The notes under the pieces: model-generated
Seen by the model: only the letters and a program-made list of their open reading frames with translations
Database searches by the model: none
Told to the model about the DNA's origin: nothing
Made by a program: the position numbers and the translations under genes
Part shown: in pieces, positions 54,633-62,947 of the stretch
Numbering within the stretch: position 1 is the first letter of the stretch
How the letters are laid out: every line of letters begins with the position of its first letter
Source: Acidobacteriota bacterium
GTDB lineage: Bacteria > Acidobacteriota > Aminicenantia > Aminicenantales > Saccharicenantaceae
DNA length: 64,000 nucleotides
Direction: 5' to 3'
Assembly: GCA_028749115.1 (NCBI GenBank)
Contig: JAQURD010000001.1
Coordinates: forward strand, 1 to 64,000

Positions 54633-55370
54633 TTATTTCATCCGCCTGATACGAACTTCTATTTCCGGTGTATCTTTCAAGAGAGCAGCTAACCTCGAGG
54701 TATTGGTATCGCCATAATGGTAAGGGTAAAGAATGGCCGGCTTTATCCATTTAGCGGCTTCGGCCACCATCTCCGGGGTCATGGTATAAGGCAGGTTCAT
54801 AGGTAAAAAAGCAATATCAATGTTTTTGAGGTTTTTCATTTCAGGGATATTTTCAGTATCACCGGCTACATAAACTCTTTTATCACCAAAAGTAATGACA
54901 TAACCATTACCAGCTCCCCGCGGATGAAAAGGCTGGCCATCAGGCCTCTTATGAACCAGATTGTAAGCCGGCACAGCTTCAATCTCCAGTCCGAGAGGAT
55001 TCAGGTGATCGCCATTTTTCATGACTTTCAAGCTGGTAACCTTAGACTGACAACTGGCCGGGCCGACGATAATAGTCGAATCCTTTTTCAGGATTTTCAG
55101 GGCGTCCAGGTCGAAGTGGTCATAGTGGTCATGGGTGATTAAAATCAGATCAGCCTGGGGAAGCTGCTGATAATTACCTTCGCTTGTCACCGGATCGCAG
55201 TGGATGACTTTATCCCCAAAAGTCAAAATCAAGCTGGAATGACCGATAAAGGTGATTTTTAAATCGCCAGCCGAAGTCTTGATAATATCTTCTTCCAGTT
55301 TTTGGCCAAAAGCCAGCAGTGGTATCAAACCCAAAAACAAAATTAGAAATAAAACGGCTAGCCTGTCCAT
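54633..55370 (-). CDS. Exported metallo-beta-lactamase-fold hydrolase (UlaG-like)
   Basis: A 245-residue protein with a signal peptide (AVLFLILFLGLIPLLAFGQ). Metal motifs in order: FIGHSSLIL, THDHYDHFDLDAL (HxHxDH type), VAGDTENIPEM (D), and the C-terminal YHYGDTN (H). The family includes UlaG lactonase and related zinc/manganese hydrolases of unknown substrates. It is expressed divergently from the sensor kinase at 55520. Confidence 0.88.
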   Translation of the reverse strand: MDRLAVLFLILFLGLIPLLAFGQKLEEDIIKTSAGDLKITFIGHSSLILTFGDKVIHCDPVTSEGNYQQLPQADLILITHDHYDHFDLDALKILKKDSTIIVGPASCQSKVTSLKVMKNGDHLNPLGLEIEAVPAYNLVHKRPDGQPFHPRGAGNGYVITFGDKRVYVAGDTENIPEMKNLKNIDIAFLPMNLPYTMTPEMVAEAAKWIKPAILYPYHYGDTNTSRLAALLKDTPEIEVRIRRMK

Positions 55371-55435
55371 CGTCTTCCTCCTCTTTAAAATTTTAACATA
55401 GAAGAAATGATTTAAAAAGTTTTTTATTTTAGACT

Positions 55436-55450
55436 AAAATTAACTATAAT
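55436..55450 (+). promoter_or_regulatory. Promoter element of the sensor kinase gene
   Basis: AAAATTAACTATAAT, ending in a perfect TATAAT, about 70 bp before the ATG. The same 15-mer precedes the DsrC-like gene at 57266-57280. A small GTCA...TGAC inverted repeat follows directly. Confidence 0.5.
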
Positions 55451-55519
55451 GTCATCGCTTTCTGACATCAAAGTACTGCCGGGCCATTCAGCCTTTCAGG
55501 AGTTAAACGGGATTCTGTT

Positions 55520-57256
55520 ATGAAGCTAAAAAGGTTTTTCTGGCGCCATCTTCTGTCTTTGTGGCTGGTAGCTTTAATAGTAATCACGGTTATGGCCGTG
55601 GTTACTATTCATCAGGAAAAGAGAATTGAAATAAAAAGAGAGCTAGCTGAACTTCAGGAGCTGGCTCTGGCTTTAACGGCAGAAATTCGCTCTTTCCTAC
55701 AGGTTGATAACAAAGAATTAAGCGAGCTTCTTTTTACTCAGTCCAGGTTATGCAATGTCAGGATCACTTTAATTGAAGTCACTGGCCGGGTGGCCTTTGA
55801 CAGTGAAAAAGAAGCAGCCGCCCTGGAAAGTCACCGTTACCGGCCGGAGATTTATCAGGCACTTGCGGGTCAGATTGGCTCCAGCTCACGTTACAGTGAT
55901 ACCCTGAAAAAGATGATGTTCTACGTGGCTGTCCCTGTCAGGCGGGATTCGCAGATTATCGGCGCTTGCCGCATCAGCCGTGATCTTGACCTGGCGGCGA
56001 TGTATTACCGGCCATCTATTAAGTATTTCCTGGCTGTTTTTGGCCTGAGTTTGCTGTTGAGCTGGGGATTGATTTATTTCCTGCTTAGCAGACTATTCCG
56101 GCCTTTATACGAATTGTCGTCGGTCATTAGCCAGGGGGAAAGCTCTGACGAGGGGGTGGTTGTTCGGGCTACACTCCTCAGAGATCTGGGTGAATTAGCT
56201 GGCGGAGTAAGGCATCTGATTTCACAAAAAGCAGAGATAGCCTCTCATCTGAACAAAGAACATGAAATCCTGAACGGGCTTTTTGAGGCCAGCGGAGAAG
56301 GTTGGCTCCTGATAGATCAGGAAGGAAAGATTATTCTGGCCAGCCACAGCCTTAAGAGGATGTTCCCTGATATAGATTTTAGCCAGGAGTTTTACTGGCA
56401 AGTTTTCCGCTGGCCAGAATTGAATGCACTGATTGGCCAGGCTAAAGAGAAATTAAGTCCAGTTGAGGCCCAGATGGAAAGAAATGGCCGCTTCTTCTCC
56501 TGCTCGGCGAACTGGCTTCGAAGCCGCCAGCATGTCTTGCTGAGGTTTTCTGACATAACAGACTTAGTTGATCTGGCCAGGAAAAAACAGGAATTCCAGG
56601 CTAATATAATCCATGAACTTAAAACTCCGTTGACTGCCGTCACGGGCTTTATTGAAGCTCTGGAAGAAGAAAATCTCAGCCCTGAGGGACATGGCTATCT
56701 TGATATTATTAGAAGAAATACGGATCGCCTAAACCGGCTAATTGAAGATTTAGCCCGGTTGTCAGAACTGGAAGAAAAAGGGGAAAAGCTGGAAAAGGAA
56801 CAGGTTAACCTTACGGGGATAATCCAAACAGTAGTGAAAATCTATGCTCCTCTGGCTACCAAAAAAGGGCTAACTCTTGAGGTTAACCAGGAACCGCTGA
56901 TAACTATTGAAGCTGATCCATTCCTTCTGGAACAACTGGTCATGAATCTGATTGATAATGCTATCCGATATACAGAACAAGGTGGGGTAACAGTCACTTT
57001 GAGAAATAAAAATCAAGGGATTGAAATGGAAGTGACTGACACAGGTATTGGCCTGGCCGAAGAGCAGCTTCCCAGAATTTTTGAAAGATTTTATGTGGTT
57101 GATAAATCACGCTCGCGAAAAACAGGTGGAACCGGCCTGGGGTTGGCCATAGTTAAACATCTAGTGCTGCTTCATCAGGGTAAGATAAGTGTGAAGAGTG
57201 CGCCTGGGGCCGGAACAACATTTACCGTCTGGCTGCCGGAGAAACAGCCAGAGTAG
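55520..57256 (+). CDS. Membrane sensor histidine kinase (PhoR-like)
   Basis: A 578-residue kinase: TM1 (about 14-30), a periplasmic sensor region of 130 residues, TM2 (about 170-188; YFLAVFGLSLLLSWGLIYFLL), HAMP-like linker, a PAS-like region (about 245-330; LFEASGEGWLLIDQEGKIILAS), the HisKA box IIHELKTPLTAVTGF with phospho-acceptor H365, and the HATPase boxes MNLIDNAIRY (near 480), VTDTGIGLAEEQ and GGTGLGLAIVKH. No response-regulator gene is adjacent on either side, so it is an orphan; its partner must lie elsewhere. Confidence 0.93.
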   Translation: MKLKRFFWRHLLSLWLVALIVITVMAVVTIHQEKRIEIKRELAELQELALALTAEIRSFLQVDNKELSELLFTQSRLCNVRITLIEVTGRVAFDSEKEAAALESHRYRPEIYQALAGQIGSSSRYSDTLKKMMFYVAVPVRRDSQIIGACRISRDLDLAAMYYRPSIKYFLAVFGLSLLLSWGLIYFLLSRLFRPLYELSSVISQGESSDEGVVVRATLLRDLGELAGGVRHLISQKAEIASHLNKEHEILNGLFEASGEGWLLIDQEGKIILASHSLKRMFPDIDFSQEFYWQVFRWPELNALIGQAKEKLSPVEAQMERNGRFFSCSANWLRSRQHVLLRFSDITDLVDLARKKQEFQANIIHELKTPLTAVTGFIEALEEENLSPEGHGYLDIIRRNTDRLNRLIEDLARLSELEEKGEKLEKEQVNLTGIIQTVVKIYAPLATKKGLTLEVNQEPLITIEADPFLLEQLVMNLIDNAIRYTEQGGVTVTLRNKNQGIEMEVTDTGIGLAEEQLPRIFERFYVVDKSRSRKTGGTGLGLAIVKHLVLLHQGKISVKSAPGAGTTFTVWLPEKQPE

Positions 57257-57265
57257 CTTCATAGG

Positions 57266-57280
57266 AAAATTAACTATAAT
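57266..57280 (+). promoter_or_regulatory. Promoter element of the DsrC-like gene
   Basis: The same 15-mer, AAAATTAACTATAAT, as before the sensor kinase, here 31 bp before the ATG. It gives the DsrC-like gene its own start although the kinase stops only 54 bp upstream. Confidence 0.5.
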
Positions 57281-57310
57281 TTTATCCAGCCTGGAAAGGA
57301 GCGAGAGTTT

Positions 57311-57631
57311 ATGGCGGAAATGGAAATCAAAGGAAAAAAGCTCAAGCTAAATGAAGATGGATTTCTCACTAATCCTGAAGTCTGGGATAAAGAGATTGGT
57401 GAAGAACTGGCCAGAATAGCTGAAGGTATTGAGCAGATGACAGAAGAACACTGGAAAATTGTTAACTATATCCGCGACTATTATCTGCAGAAAGGCCAGG
57501 CGCCGATGATCCGGAAGATGGTTAATGAAACCGGGATTAACTTAAAGCATATCTATCAGCTTTTCCCCTCGGGACCGGCCAGAGGTGCCTGCAAGGTGGC
57601 CGGGCTGCCCAAACCTGATGGGTGTGTTTAA
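57311..57631 (+). CDS. DsrC/TusE-family sulfur carrier
   Basis: A 106-residue protein with the full DsrC C-terminal arm RGACKVAGLPKPDGCV: the penultimate Cys105 (CysA) and Cys94 (CysB), 11 residues apart, so it can carry a trisulfide as real DsrC and is not the TusE type lacking CysB. EEHWKIVNYIRDYYLQKGQAPMIRKM is the helix-turn-helix-like core. In sulfate reducers DsrC works with DsrAB, but none is in the window. It faces a cysteine desulfurase 47 bp away on the other strand, so a role in sulfur relay is likely. Confidence 0.93.
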   Translation: MAEMEIKGKKLKLNEDGFLTNPEVWDKEIGEELARIAEGIEQMTEEHWKIVNYIRDYYLQKGQAPMIRKMVNETGINLKHIYQLFPSGPARGACKVAGLPKPDGCV

Positions 57632-57678
57632 GACCTGAAGGTTTACTATCTTAGTTTGATTGCTATTTTTTCCGTCCT

Positions 57679-58833
57679 CTATCTTTTCAAGGCGGCAATT
57701 TCTCTGACTGCCTGGAGAGTTGTCTTGATTTCATCTTCAGTATTAAATGGTCCGACTCCGAAGCGGACCGAGCCTTTGATTTTATCTGTGCCGAGTTGCT
57801 CGTGAACGAGGGGAGCACAGTGCAAGCCCGTCCGGCAGGCAATATTGTAATCAACATCGAGCATGATGCCCGTATCCTGAGCTTCAAGCCCCTTGACATT
57901 GAAGGAGATAACACCAATATGGCGGTCGAGATGATCCTGGCAGTAAAGAGTTACACCCTCTATGTTCTTCAATCCTTCAACTAACTTTCCGGTTAGTTTC
58001 ATTTCATGCTCATGGATGTTGTCCAGCCCCTGGGCTAGAACCCACTTGAGACCCGCGTTCAGGCCGGCCAGGCCCAAGAGATTGCCGGTGCCATATTCCA
58101 GCCGCCAGGGATATTCTTCGAGATGAGTTCTTTGGGCTGAACGGACGCCTGTTCCGCCGGCACGGGTGATTCTGATATTTGCTTCCGGGCCGACGCACAA
58201 TCCGCCAATACCCGTTGGCCCGAGGAGAGATTTGTGGCCAGTAAAGGCCACGACATCTATATTCATGTCTTTCATATTAATGGGAATTTTCCCGGCTGAC
58301 TGTGAGGCGTCAATAAGAAAAGTAACACCCTTTTCTTGACAGAGGTGTCCGATTTCCCTGACAGGCTGGATGGTGCCAATAACATTGGAGGCATGATTAA
58401 CTGCGACGAGTTTAGTATTAGTTTTTAGTTTCTTTTTGATGTCATCTGGATCGACGAAACCCTGGCTATCAAAAGGAACATAATCGACTTCCACTCCAGC
58501 TAATGATAAGTGGTATAGCGGCCGGAGAACTGAATTATGCTCAAGAGTGGTGGTAATGGCGTGATCCCCAGGCTGAAGCAAACCGAAGATAGCCAGATTG
58601 AGGGCATCGGTTGAATTATAACCAAAGCACAGCCGGTTCGGATCTGGCCCGCCAAAGAAATCATTTAAGAGCTTTCTTGTCTCATCAACGAGCTGTCCAG
58701 CTTCAAGACAGAGATCATAGCCGGAGCGTCCGGGATTTACACCGAAATGCCGGTAAAAATAGTCCATAAACTGGTAAACTTCTTCCGGTTTAGGAAAAGA
58801 AGTGGCTCCATTATCCAGATAAATTAGACTCAT
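57679..58833 (-). CDS. Class V aminotransferase, cysteine desulfurase-type
   Basis: A 384-residue PLP enzyme: YLDNGATSFPKPEEV start, PLP region EHNSVLRP, NHASNVIGT, and DASQSAG, Schiff-base lysine in FTGHKSLLG, and the C-terminal active Cys in ACRTGLHCAP. The shape matches the EF2568-type cysteine-desulfurase subfamily found near selenium or sulfur genes. It abstracts sulfur (or selenium) from cysteine as a Cys-persulfide. Converges with the DsrC-like gene, a plausible acceptor. Confidence 0.9.
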   Translation of the reverse strand: MSLIYLDNGATSFPKPEEVYQFMDYFYRHFGVNPGRSGYDLCLEAGQLVDETRKLLNDFFGGPDPNRLCFGYNSTDALNLAIFGLLQPGDHAITTTLEHNSVLRPLYHLSLAGVEVDYVPFDSQGFVDPDDIKKKLKTNTKLVAVNHASNVIGTIQPVREIGHLCQEKGVTFLIDASQSAGKIPINMKDMNIDVVAFTGHKSLLGPTGIGGLCVGPEANIRITRAGGTGVRSAQRTHLEEYPWRLEYGTGNLLGLAGLNAGLKWVLAQGLDNIHEHEMKLTGKLVEGLKNIEGVTLYCQDHLDRHIGVISFNVKGLEAQDTGIMLDVDYNIACRTGLHCAPLVHEQLGTDKIKGSVRFGVGPFNTEDEIKTTLQAVREIAALKR

Positions 58834-59094
58834 CTTGAAACCTCCAGTTGGATTTTAAAGTGAGGGAACGAAGCGGGCAGAAAACTGACGGACACCGTCT
58901 GGAATTACAGTTTGTTTCCATATTTGAAAATCAACTATCTATACTATTAAAATGAGAGAAGATTATCAATCAGAAAATCGTCATCTGCTTGAATAGTCAG
59001 GGCGTGTCTTGCCAGGAGCAAGAGGGCTGGCTCAAAAAAAATTTCAGAATTTTTCTTTAAGGTATTGAAATTTAGCTGAATGGTGCTAATATTT

Positions 59095-59607
59095 ATGGCT
59101 AAAATGAAATATTTTCTATCTCTTGGCAGCAATCTCGGTGACCGTGGTCGCCATTTAAAGCAGGCCCGGCTGATGATAGAAAAGTCGGGGGCCAGAATAT
59201 TGAAGCAATCTTCGGTTTATGAGACTGAGCCGGTAGATTATCAAAAACAGCCCTGGTTTTATAATCAGGTTCTGGAGGTTGAAATCGCCTGTAATCCCAT
59301 CTCTCTTCTTGATTTAATTAAAGACATTGAACAGAGAATGAAACGTCGGCCGACTTTTGATAAGGGGCCAAGAGTTATTGACATTGATATTCTGCTGGCA
59401 GAAAAGACAGTCGTTCAAACTCAGAAGCTCATGATTCCTCATCCCAGAATGAGCTTTAGAAATTTTATTATGATTCCCCTGAATGAGATTGCTCCCGACC
59501 TGGTACACCCGCTTTTCCATGAAACAGTGGCTGAACTGGCCCGGTCAACTGGCGATGCCTCAGCAATTAAAAAAATAGAAGAGGCACCACAGCAACTAGC
59601 TGTTTGA
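59095..59607 (+). CDS. folK: 6-hydroxymethyl-7,8-dihydropterin pyrophosphokinase
   Basis: About 170 residues from the ATG at 59095 (MAKMKYFLSLGSNLGDR...); an ATG at 59080 adds five. The HPPK signature is complete: SLGSNLGDR, SSVYETEPV, FYNQVLEVE, RRPTFDKGPRVIDIDIL (Mg-binding Asp pair) and IPHPRMSFRNF. It transfers pyrophosphate from ATP to hydroxymethyl-dihydropterin in folate synthesis. No ribosome site is seen close to either ATG. Confidence 0.93.
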   Translation: MAKMKYFLSLGSNLGDRGRHLKQARLMIEKSGARILKQSSVYETEPVDYQKQPWFYNQVLEVEIACNPISLLDLIKDIEQRMKRRPTFDKGPRVIDIDILLAEKTVVQTQKLMIPHPRMSFRNFIMIPLNEIAPDLVHPLFHETVAELARSTGDASAIKKIEEAPQQLAV

Positions 59608-59674
59608 TCAGCAGCTGTATCCTTAATGATTGCCCTATTTCTATTCCTGGCAAAAAGATAAAGCTGAACCTGAA

Positions 59675-60046
59675 TTATTCAAAAGCATTTTCGAAATGTT
59701 CTATTTCTGGCTGACCACCGGGGTTAAAAGAAATGCTAACGACATCAAAGCGGCAATCAATGTTATTTAGATTATTAAGATAGAGGTATCCCTCAGCCGC
59801 CCGGCGGAGATGATATTTTTTCCAGGACGTCAGAGCTTCTTCCGGCGAGCCAAAATCAGCTGAACTTCTCGCCTTAACTTCTACAAAAACTAAATAGCCA
59901 CCATCGCGAGCAATAAGATCTATTTCAGTATGATGAAAATGATACTGCCGTTCCAGGATTTGATAACCCTTTTTTTGAAGATAATCAGCTGCCACTTCCT
60001 CGCCCCAACGGCCAAAAGGCAGTGAGCCTATTTGATCTTTTTCCAC
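59675..60046 (-). CDS. yraN: YraN-family (UPF0102) putative nuclease
   Basis: A 123-residue protein of the YraN family: GRWGEEVAADYLQKKGYQILERQY, TEIDLIARDGGYLVFVEVKARSS (the PD-(D/E)XK-type E-I-D...E-x-K), and a helical RAAEGYL end. Likely a resolvase-like nuclease, function unproven. Its start lies inside the 3' end of cysS (19-bp overlap), so both are co-translated. Confidence 0.9.
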   Translation of the reverse strand: MEKDQIGSLPFGRWGEEVAADYLQKKGYQILERQYHFHHTEIDLIARDGGYLVFVEVKARSSADFGSPEEALTSWKKYHLRRAAEGYLYLNNLNNIDCRFDVVSISFNPGGQPEIEHFENAFE

Positions 60047-61422
60047 CTGACTCCTTCTTTAGTATCTTCTAGCATGATGCCTTGCTGCAGAAGTTCCTGA
60101 CGGATAGAGTCCGCCAGGGCAAAATTTTTCTCCAGCCTGGCCTGCTCTCTTTGCTCTATCTTTTTCATTATCTCAGCCGTAAGCTCCTCTTCTTTTTTTT
60201 CTGGCAGGACAGCCAGAACCTGATCCATCTGATAAATAGCAGCCAGAACCTGGTTGGCTGCCTGCCGGCTAAGCTGGCTTTTGGCCAATCTTGAATTAGT
60301 CCCCCGGATAAGCTCAAAGAGAGCGGCCAGGGCAGCCGAGATATTAAGATCGTCTGCCAGACTTTCCTTAAAGTTAGTCAGAGCCGCGGCCGCCAGAGGC
60401 TCTGACTCTGGCTGGCTGGCTTCAGCCAGTGACTGGTGTTCCAGTTCATAGAGAAAATCAATAATTCTCTGTCTGGAAGCTTTAGCTTGCTCCAGATTGT
60501 CGAAAGTAAAATTTAGCATCTTGCGGTAGTGAGTGGAAAGCAAAAAGAAGCGCAGATCAACCGGATCGATATTCCGGGCCAGAAGGTCACGCAGGGTATA
60601 AAAGTTTCCCTTGGATTTGGACATTTTTTCTCCATCAACGACCAGATGATGGCAGTGTAACCAGTAATTGACAAATTTCTGACCATAAAAGGCTTCAGAT
60701 TGGGCGATTTCATTTTCATGGTGAGGGAAAATGTTGTCGATTCCGCCGCAGTGGATATCGAAATTTGGCCCGAGGTATCGGGTGCTCATAGCCGAGCATT
60801 CAATATGCCAGCCCGGACGGCCTGGACCGAATTCTGTTTCCCAGACAGGTTCACCTGGTTTGGCTTTTTTCCAGAGAACAAAATCATAAACGCTTTCCTT
60901 TTCATATTCATCGGTTTCCACCCGGGCTCCGGCCTTAAGTTCATCTTTATTTATTTTTGATAATTTCCCATAATCGGGAAACTTAGCTAGACTGAAATAA
61001 ACTGATCCATCTTTGATATAAGCATAACCTTTATCAAGCAAACCCTTGATCATCCTGACCATATCATCAATATGTTCGGTTGCCCGGGGGTAATAATCAG
61101 CAGGTAGGATTCTGAGTGTTTTAATATCCTCGAAAAAGGCTTCAGTATATTTTTTGGTGTATTCATAGAGAGGCATTCCCAGGCTATTAGCACCTCTGAT
61201 GGTCTTATCATCCACATCGGTAATATTCATGACATGAGTGACCTTAAAATCGGAGAACAACAGAAATCTTTTCAGTAGATCTTCAAAAATATAAGCCCGG
61301 TAGTTGCCGATATGAGGGTAATCATAGACAGTCGGGCCGCAGGTATATAGAGAGGCCTGGCCAGCCAGTCTCGGCTTGAATTCCTCAACTTCCCCCGACA
61401 GGGTATTATAAAAGCTAATCAT
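60028..61422 (-). CDS. cysS: Cysteinyl-tRNA synthetase
   Basis: Start set at 61422 (MISFYNTLSGEVEEF...), the usual CysRS N-terminus; the frame runs on to 61464 but into the promoter. About 464 residues. Zinc Cys28 in LYTCGPTVY, the HIGH variant HIGN (37-40), zinc ligands in HIECSAMS and HCGGIDNIFPHHENEIAQSEAF, KMSKS loop GEKMSKSKGN, and an anticodon-binding helical end. It charges tRNA-Cys. A TTGACG/CATAAT promoter puts the transcription start at the ATG itself, so the message is probably leaderless. Confidence 0.95.
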   Translation of the reverse strand: MISFYNTLSGEVEEFKPRLAGQASLYTCGPTVYDYPHIGNYRAYIFEDLLKRFLLFSDFKVTHVMNITDVDDKTIRGANSLGMPLYEYTKKYTEAFFEDIKTLRILPADYYPRATEHIDDMVRMIKGLLDKGYAYIKDGSVYFSLAKFPDYGKLSKINKDELKAGARVETDEYEKESVYDFVLWKKAKPGEPVWETEFGPGRPGWHIECSAMSTRYLGPNFDIHCGGIDNIFPHHENEIAQSEAFYGQKFVNYWLHCHHLVVDGEKMSKSKGNFYTLRDLLARNIDPVDLRFFLLSTHYRKMLNFTFDNLEQAKASRQRIIDFLYELEHQSLAEASQPESEPLAAAALTNFKESLADDLNISAALAALFELIRGTNSRLAKSQLSRQAANQVLAAIYQMDQVLAVLPEKKEEELTAEIMKKIEQREQARLEKNFALADSIRQELLQQGIMLEDTKEGVRWKKIK

Positions 61423-61429
61423 CCTGACT

Positions 61430-61458
61430 ATTATGGACAAACAGATAGATAGCGTCAA
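61430..61458 (-). promoter_or_regulatory. cysS: Promoter of cysS giving a leaderless message
   Basis: On the reverse strand TTGACG (61458-61453), a 17-bp spacer and CATAAT (61435-61430). The -10 ends 7 nt before the ATG at 61422, so +1 falls at 61423 or 61422. Confidence 0.65.
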
Positions 61459-61591
61459 TACCAAGATTCAATTTTAACCACTTCAGAGGACGAAATTATT
61501 TGACCTCTTTTCTCATAATATGACATAATAATACCTAAGTTCCAGAGTCAATAATTTCTTACTTCACCATAAAAAAGAAAGGACCAGTCCT

Positions 61592-62911
61592 ATGAAAAAC
61601 AACATTGGTATCAGGCGGGAGGATATCAGCCGCTATGAAAGGCGCGCGCCGCTAATCCCCGCTCACCTCAAGGAGTTAATCAGACAGTATGATTTAGAAT
61701 TTTATGTTCAGCCATCAGCCATCAGGGTCTTTCCTGACAGTGAATATCTGGCCTCCGGAGCTTTTGTCCAGGAGGATATCTGCCCGAGTCAGGTCGTCCT
61801 GGCCATTAAAGAAATTCCTATCAGTAAGCTGGAGCCAGGCAAAACCTATGTCTTCTTTTCACATACGATTAAGGGCCAGGTTCATAATATGCCGATGCTA
61901 AAAAAGATTATTGATTTGGGTTGTACGCTTATCGACTACGAAAAAATGACTGATGAACAGGGCCGAAGAGTTCTGTTTTTTGGTAACTATGCCGGACATG
62001 CCGGTCTGGTTGACTCTCTCTGGGCTTACGGGCAGAGGTTAAAAATACTTGGAATCAGGACTCCATTTCTTAAGATAAGACAGGCCAATAATTATAGCAA
62101 CTTGACCGAACTCAAAGAGGATATCAAGCAGATAGGGAAGGAAATAGAGGCGAAAGGCTTGCCGCCAGAGGTTGGCCCTTTTATCTGCGGTTTTTTTGGC
62201 TATGGTCATGTTTCGCAGGGGGCTCAGGAGATATATGATTTACTGCCGGCGGTCGAAATCCCGGCTTCTGAACTGGCTGAGACAGTAGAAAAGGGGTATT
62301 TCTCGCTTCATCGGGTCTATAAAGCCGTCTTTAAAGAAGAGGATATGGTCAGGCCAAAGGAAGATTTCTCTTTTGATCTTAATGATTATTATCGTCAGCC
62401 TGAAAAATATTATCCGGTAACGGAAAATTATCTGCCTTATCTCAATGTCCTGATCAATGCTATTTTCTGGACGCCAAGATATCCCAGATTTGTGACCAGA
62501 AAGTTTTTAGAAAACCTTTATAGCAGCCAGGCTCAGCCCAGGCTTCAGGTCATAGGTGATATTACCTGTGATATAAATGGTTCTCTGGAATGCACTGTCC
62601 GGGCGACTGATTCAGAACATCCGGTTTATGTTTTTGATCCGGTAAGCGGGCAGACAGTTGATAGCTTTGAGGGGCGGGGGCCAGTAGTCATGGCAGTCTA
62701 TAATTTGCCAGCCGAATTGCCGCTTGAATCCTCGACTTATTTCAGTCAGCATCTGAAAACCTATATCCCCAATCTAGCTAAGGCAGATTTTAAACAGGCT
62801 TTCGAGAAAATAGAGCTTGACCCTGTGGTTAAAAGAGCAGTGATTACCTACCGGGGAGAGTTGACTCCCGATTATCAGTATTTGAATGAATATATAAAAG
62901 ATCTGAAATAA
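61592..62911 (+). CDS. Lysine-ketoglutarate reductase-type protein (saccharopine pathway, N-terminal half of AASS)
   Basis: A 439-residue protein matching the reductase half of eukaryotic aminoadipate-semialdehyde synthase: start IGIRREDISRYERRAPLIPAHL (AlaDH/PNT-N-type, KxE-RR motif), VFFSHTIKGQVHNMPMLKK, LIDYEKMTDEQGRRVLFFGNYAGHAG, and the Rossmann-like GFFGYGHVSQGAQEIYDLLP. Lysine and 2-oxoglutarate are joined to saccharopine by it. It is followed 36 bp later by the saccharopine dehydrogenase, so the two steps that are fused in animals are encoded as separate adjacent genes here. Confidence 0.88.
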   Translation: MKNNIGIRREDISRYERRAPLIPAHLKELIRQYDLEFYVQPSAIRVFPDSEYLASGAFVQEDICPSQVVLAIKEIPISKLEPGKTYVFFSHTIKGQVHNMPMLKKIIDLGCTLIDYEKMTDEQGRRVLFFGNYAGHAGLVDSLWAYGQRLKILGIRTPFLKIRQANNYSNLTELKEDIKQIGKEIEAKGLPPEVGPFICGFFGYGHVSQGAQEIYDLLPAVEIPASELAETVEKGYFSLHRVYKAVFKEEDMVRPKEDFSFDLNDYYRQPEKYYPVTENYLPYLNVLINAIFWTPRYPRFVTRKFLENLYSSQAQPRLQVIGDITCDINGSLECTVRATDSEHPVYVFDPVSGQTVDSFEGRGPVVMAVYNLPAELPLESSTYFSQHLKTYIPNLAKADFKQAFEKIELDPVVKRAVITYRGELTPDYQYLNEYIKDLK

Positions 62912-62947
62912 TAAAAATGTTGAAGAGAAAGGACTGAAGGTAATAAT

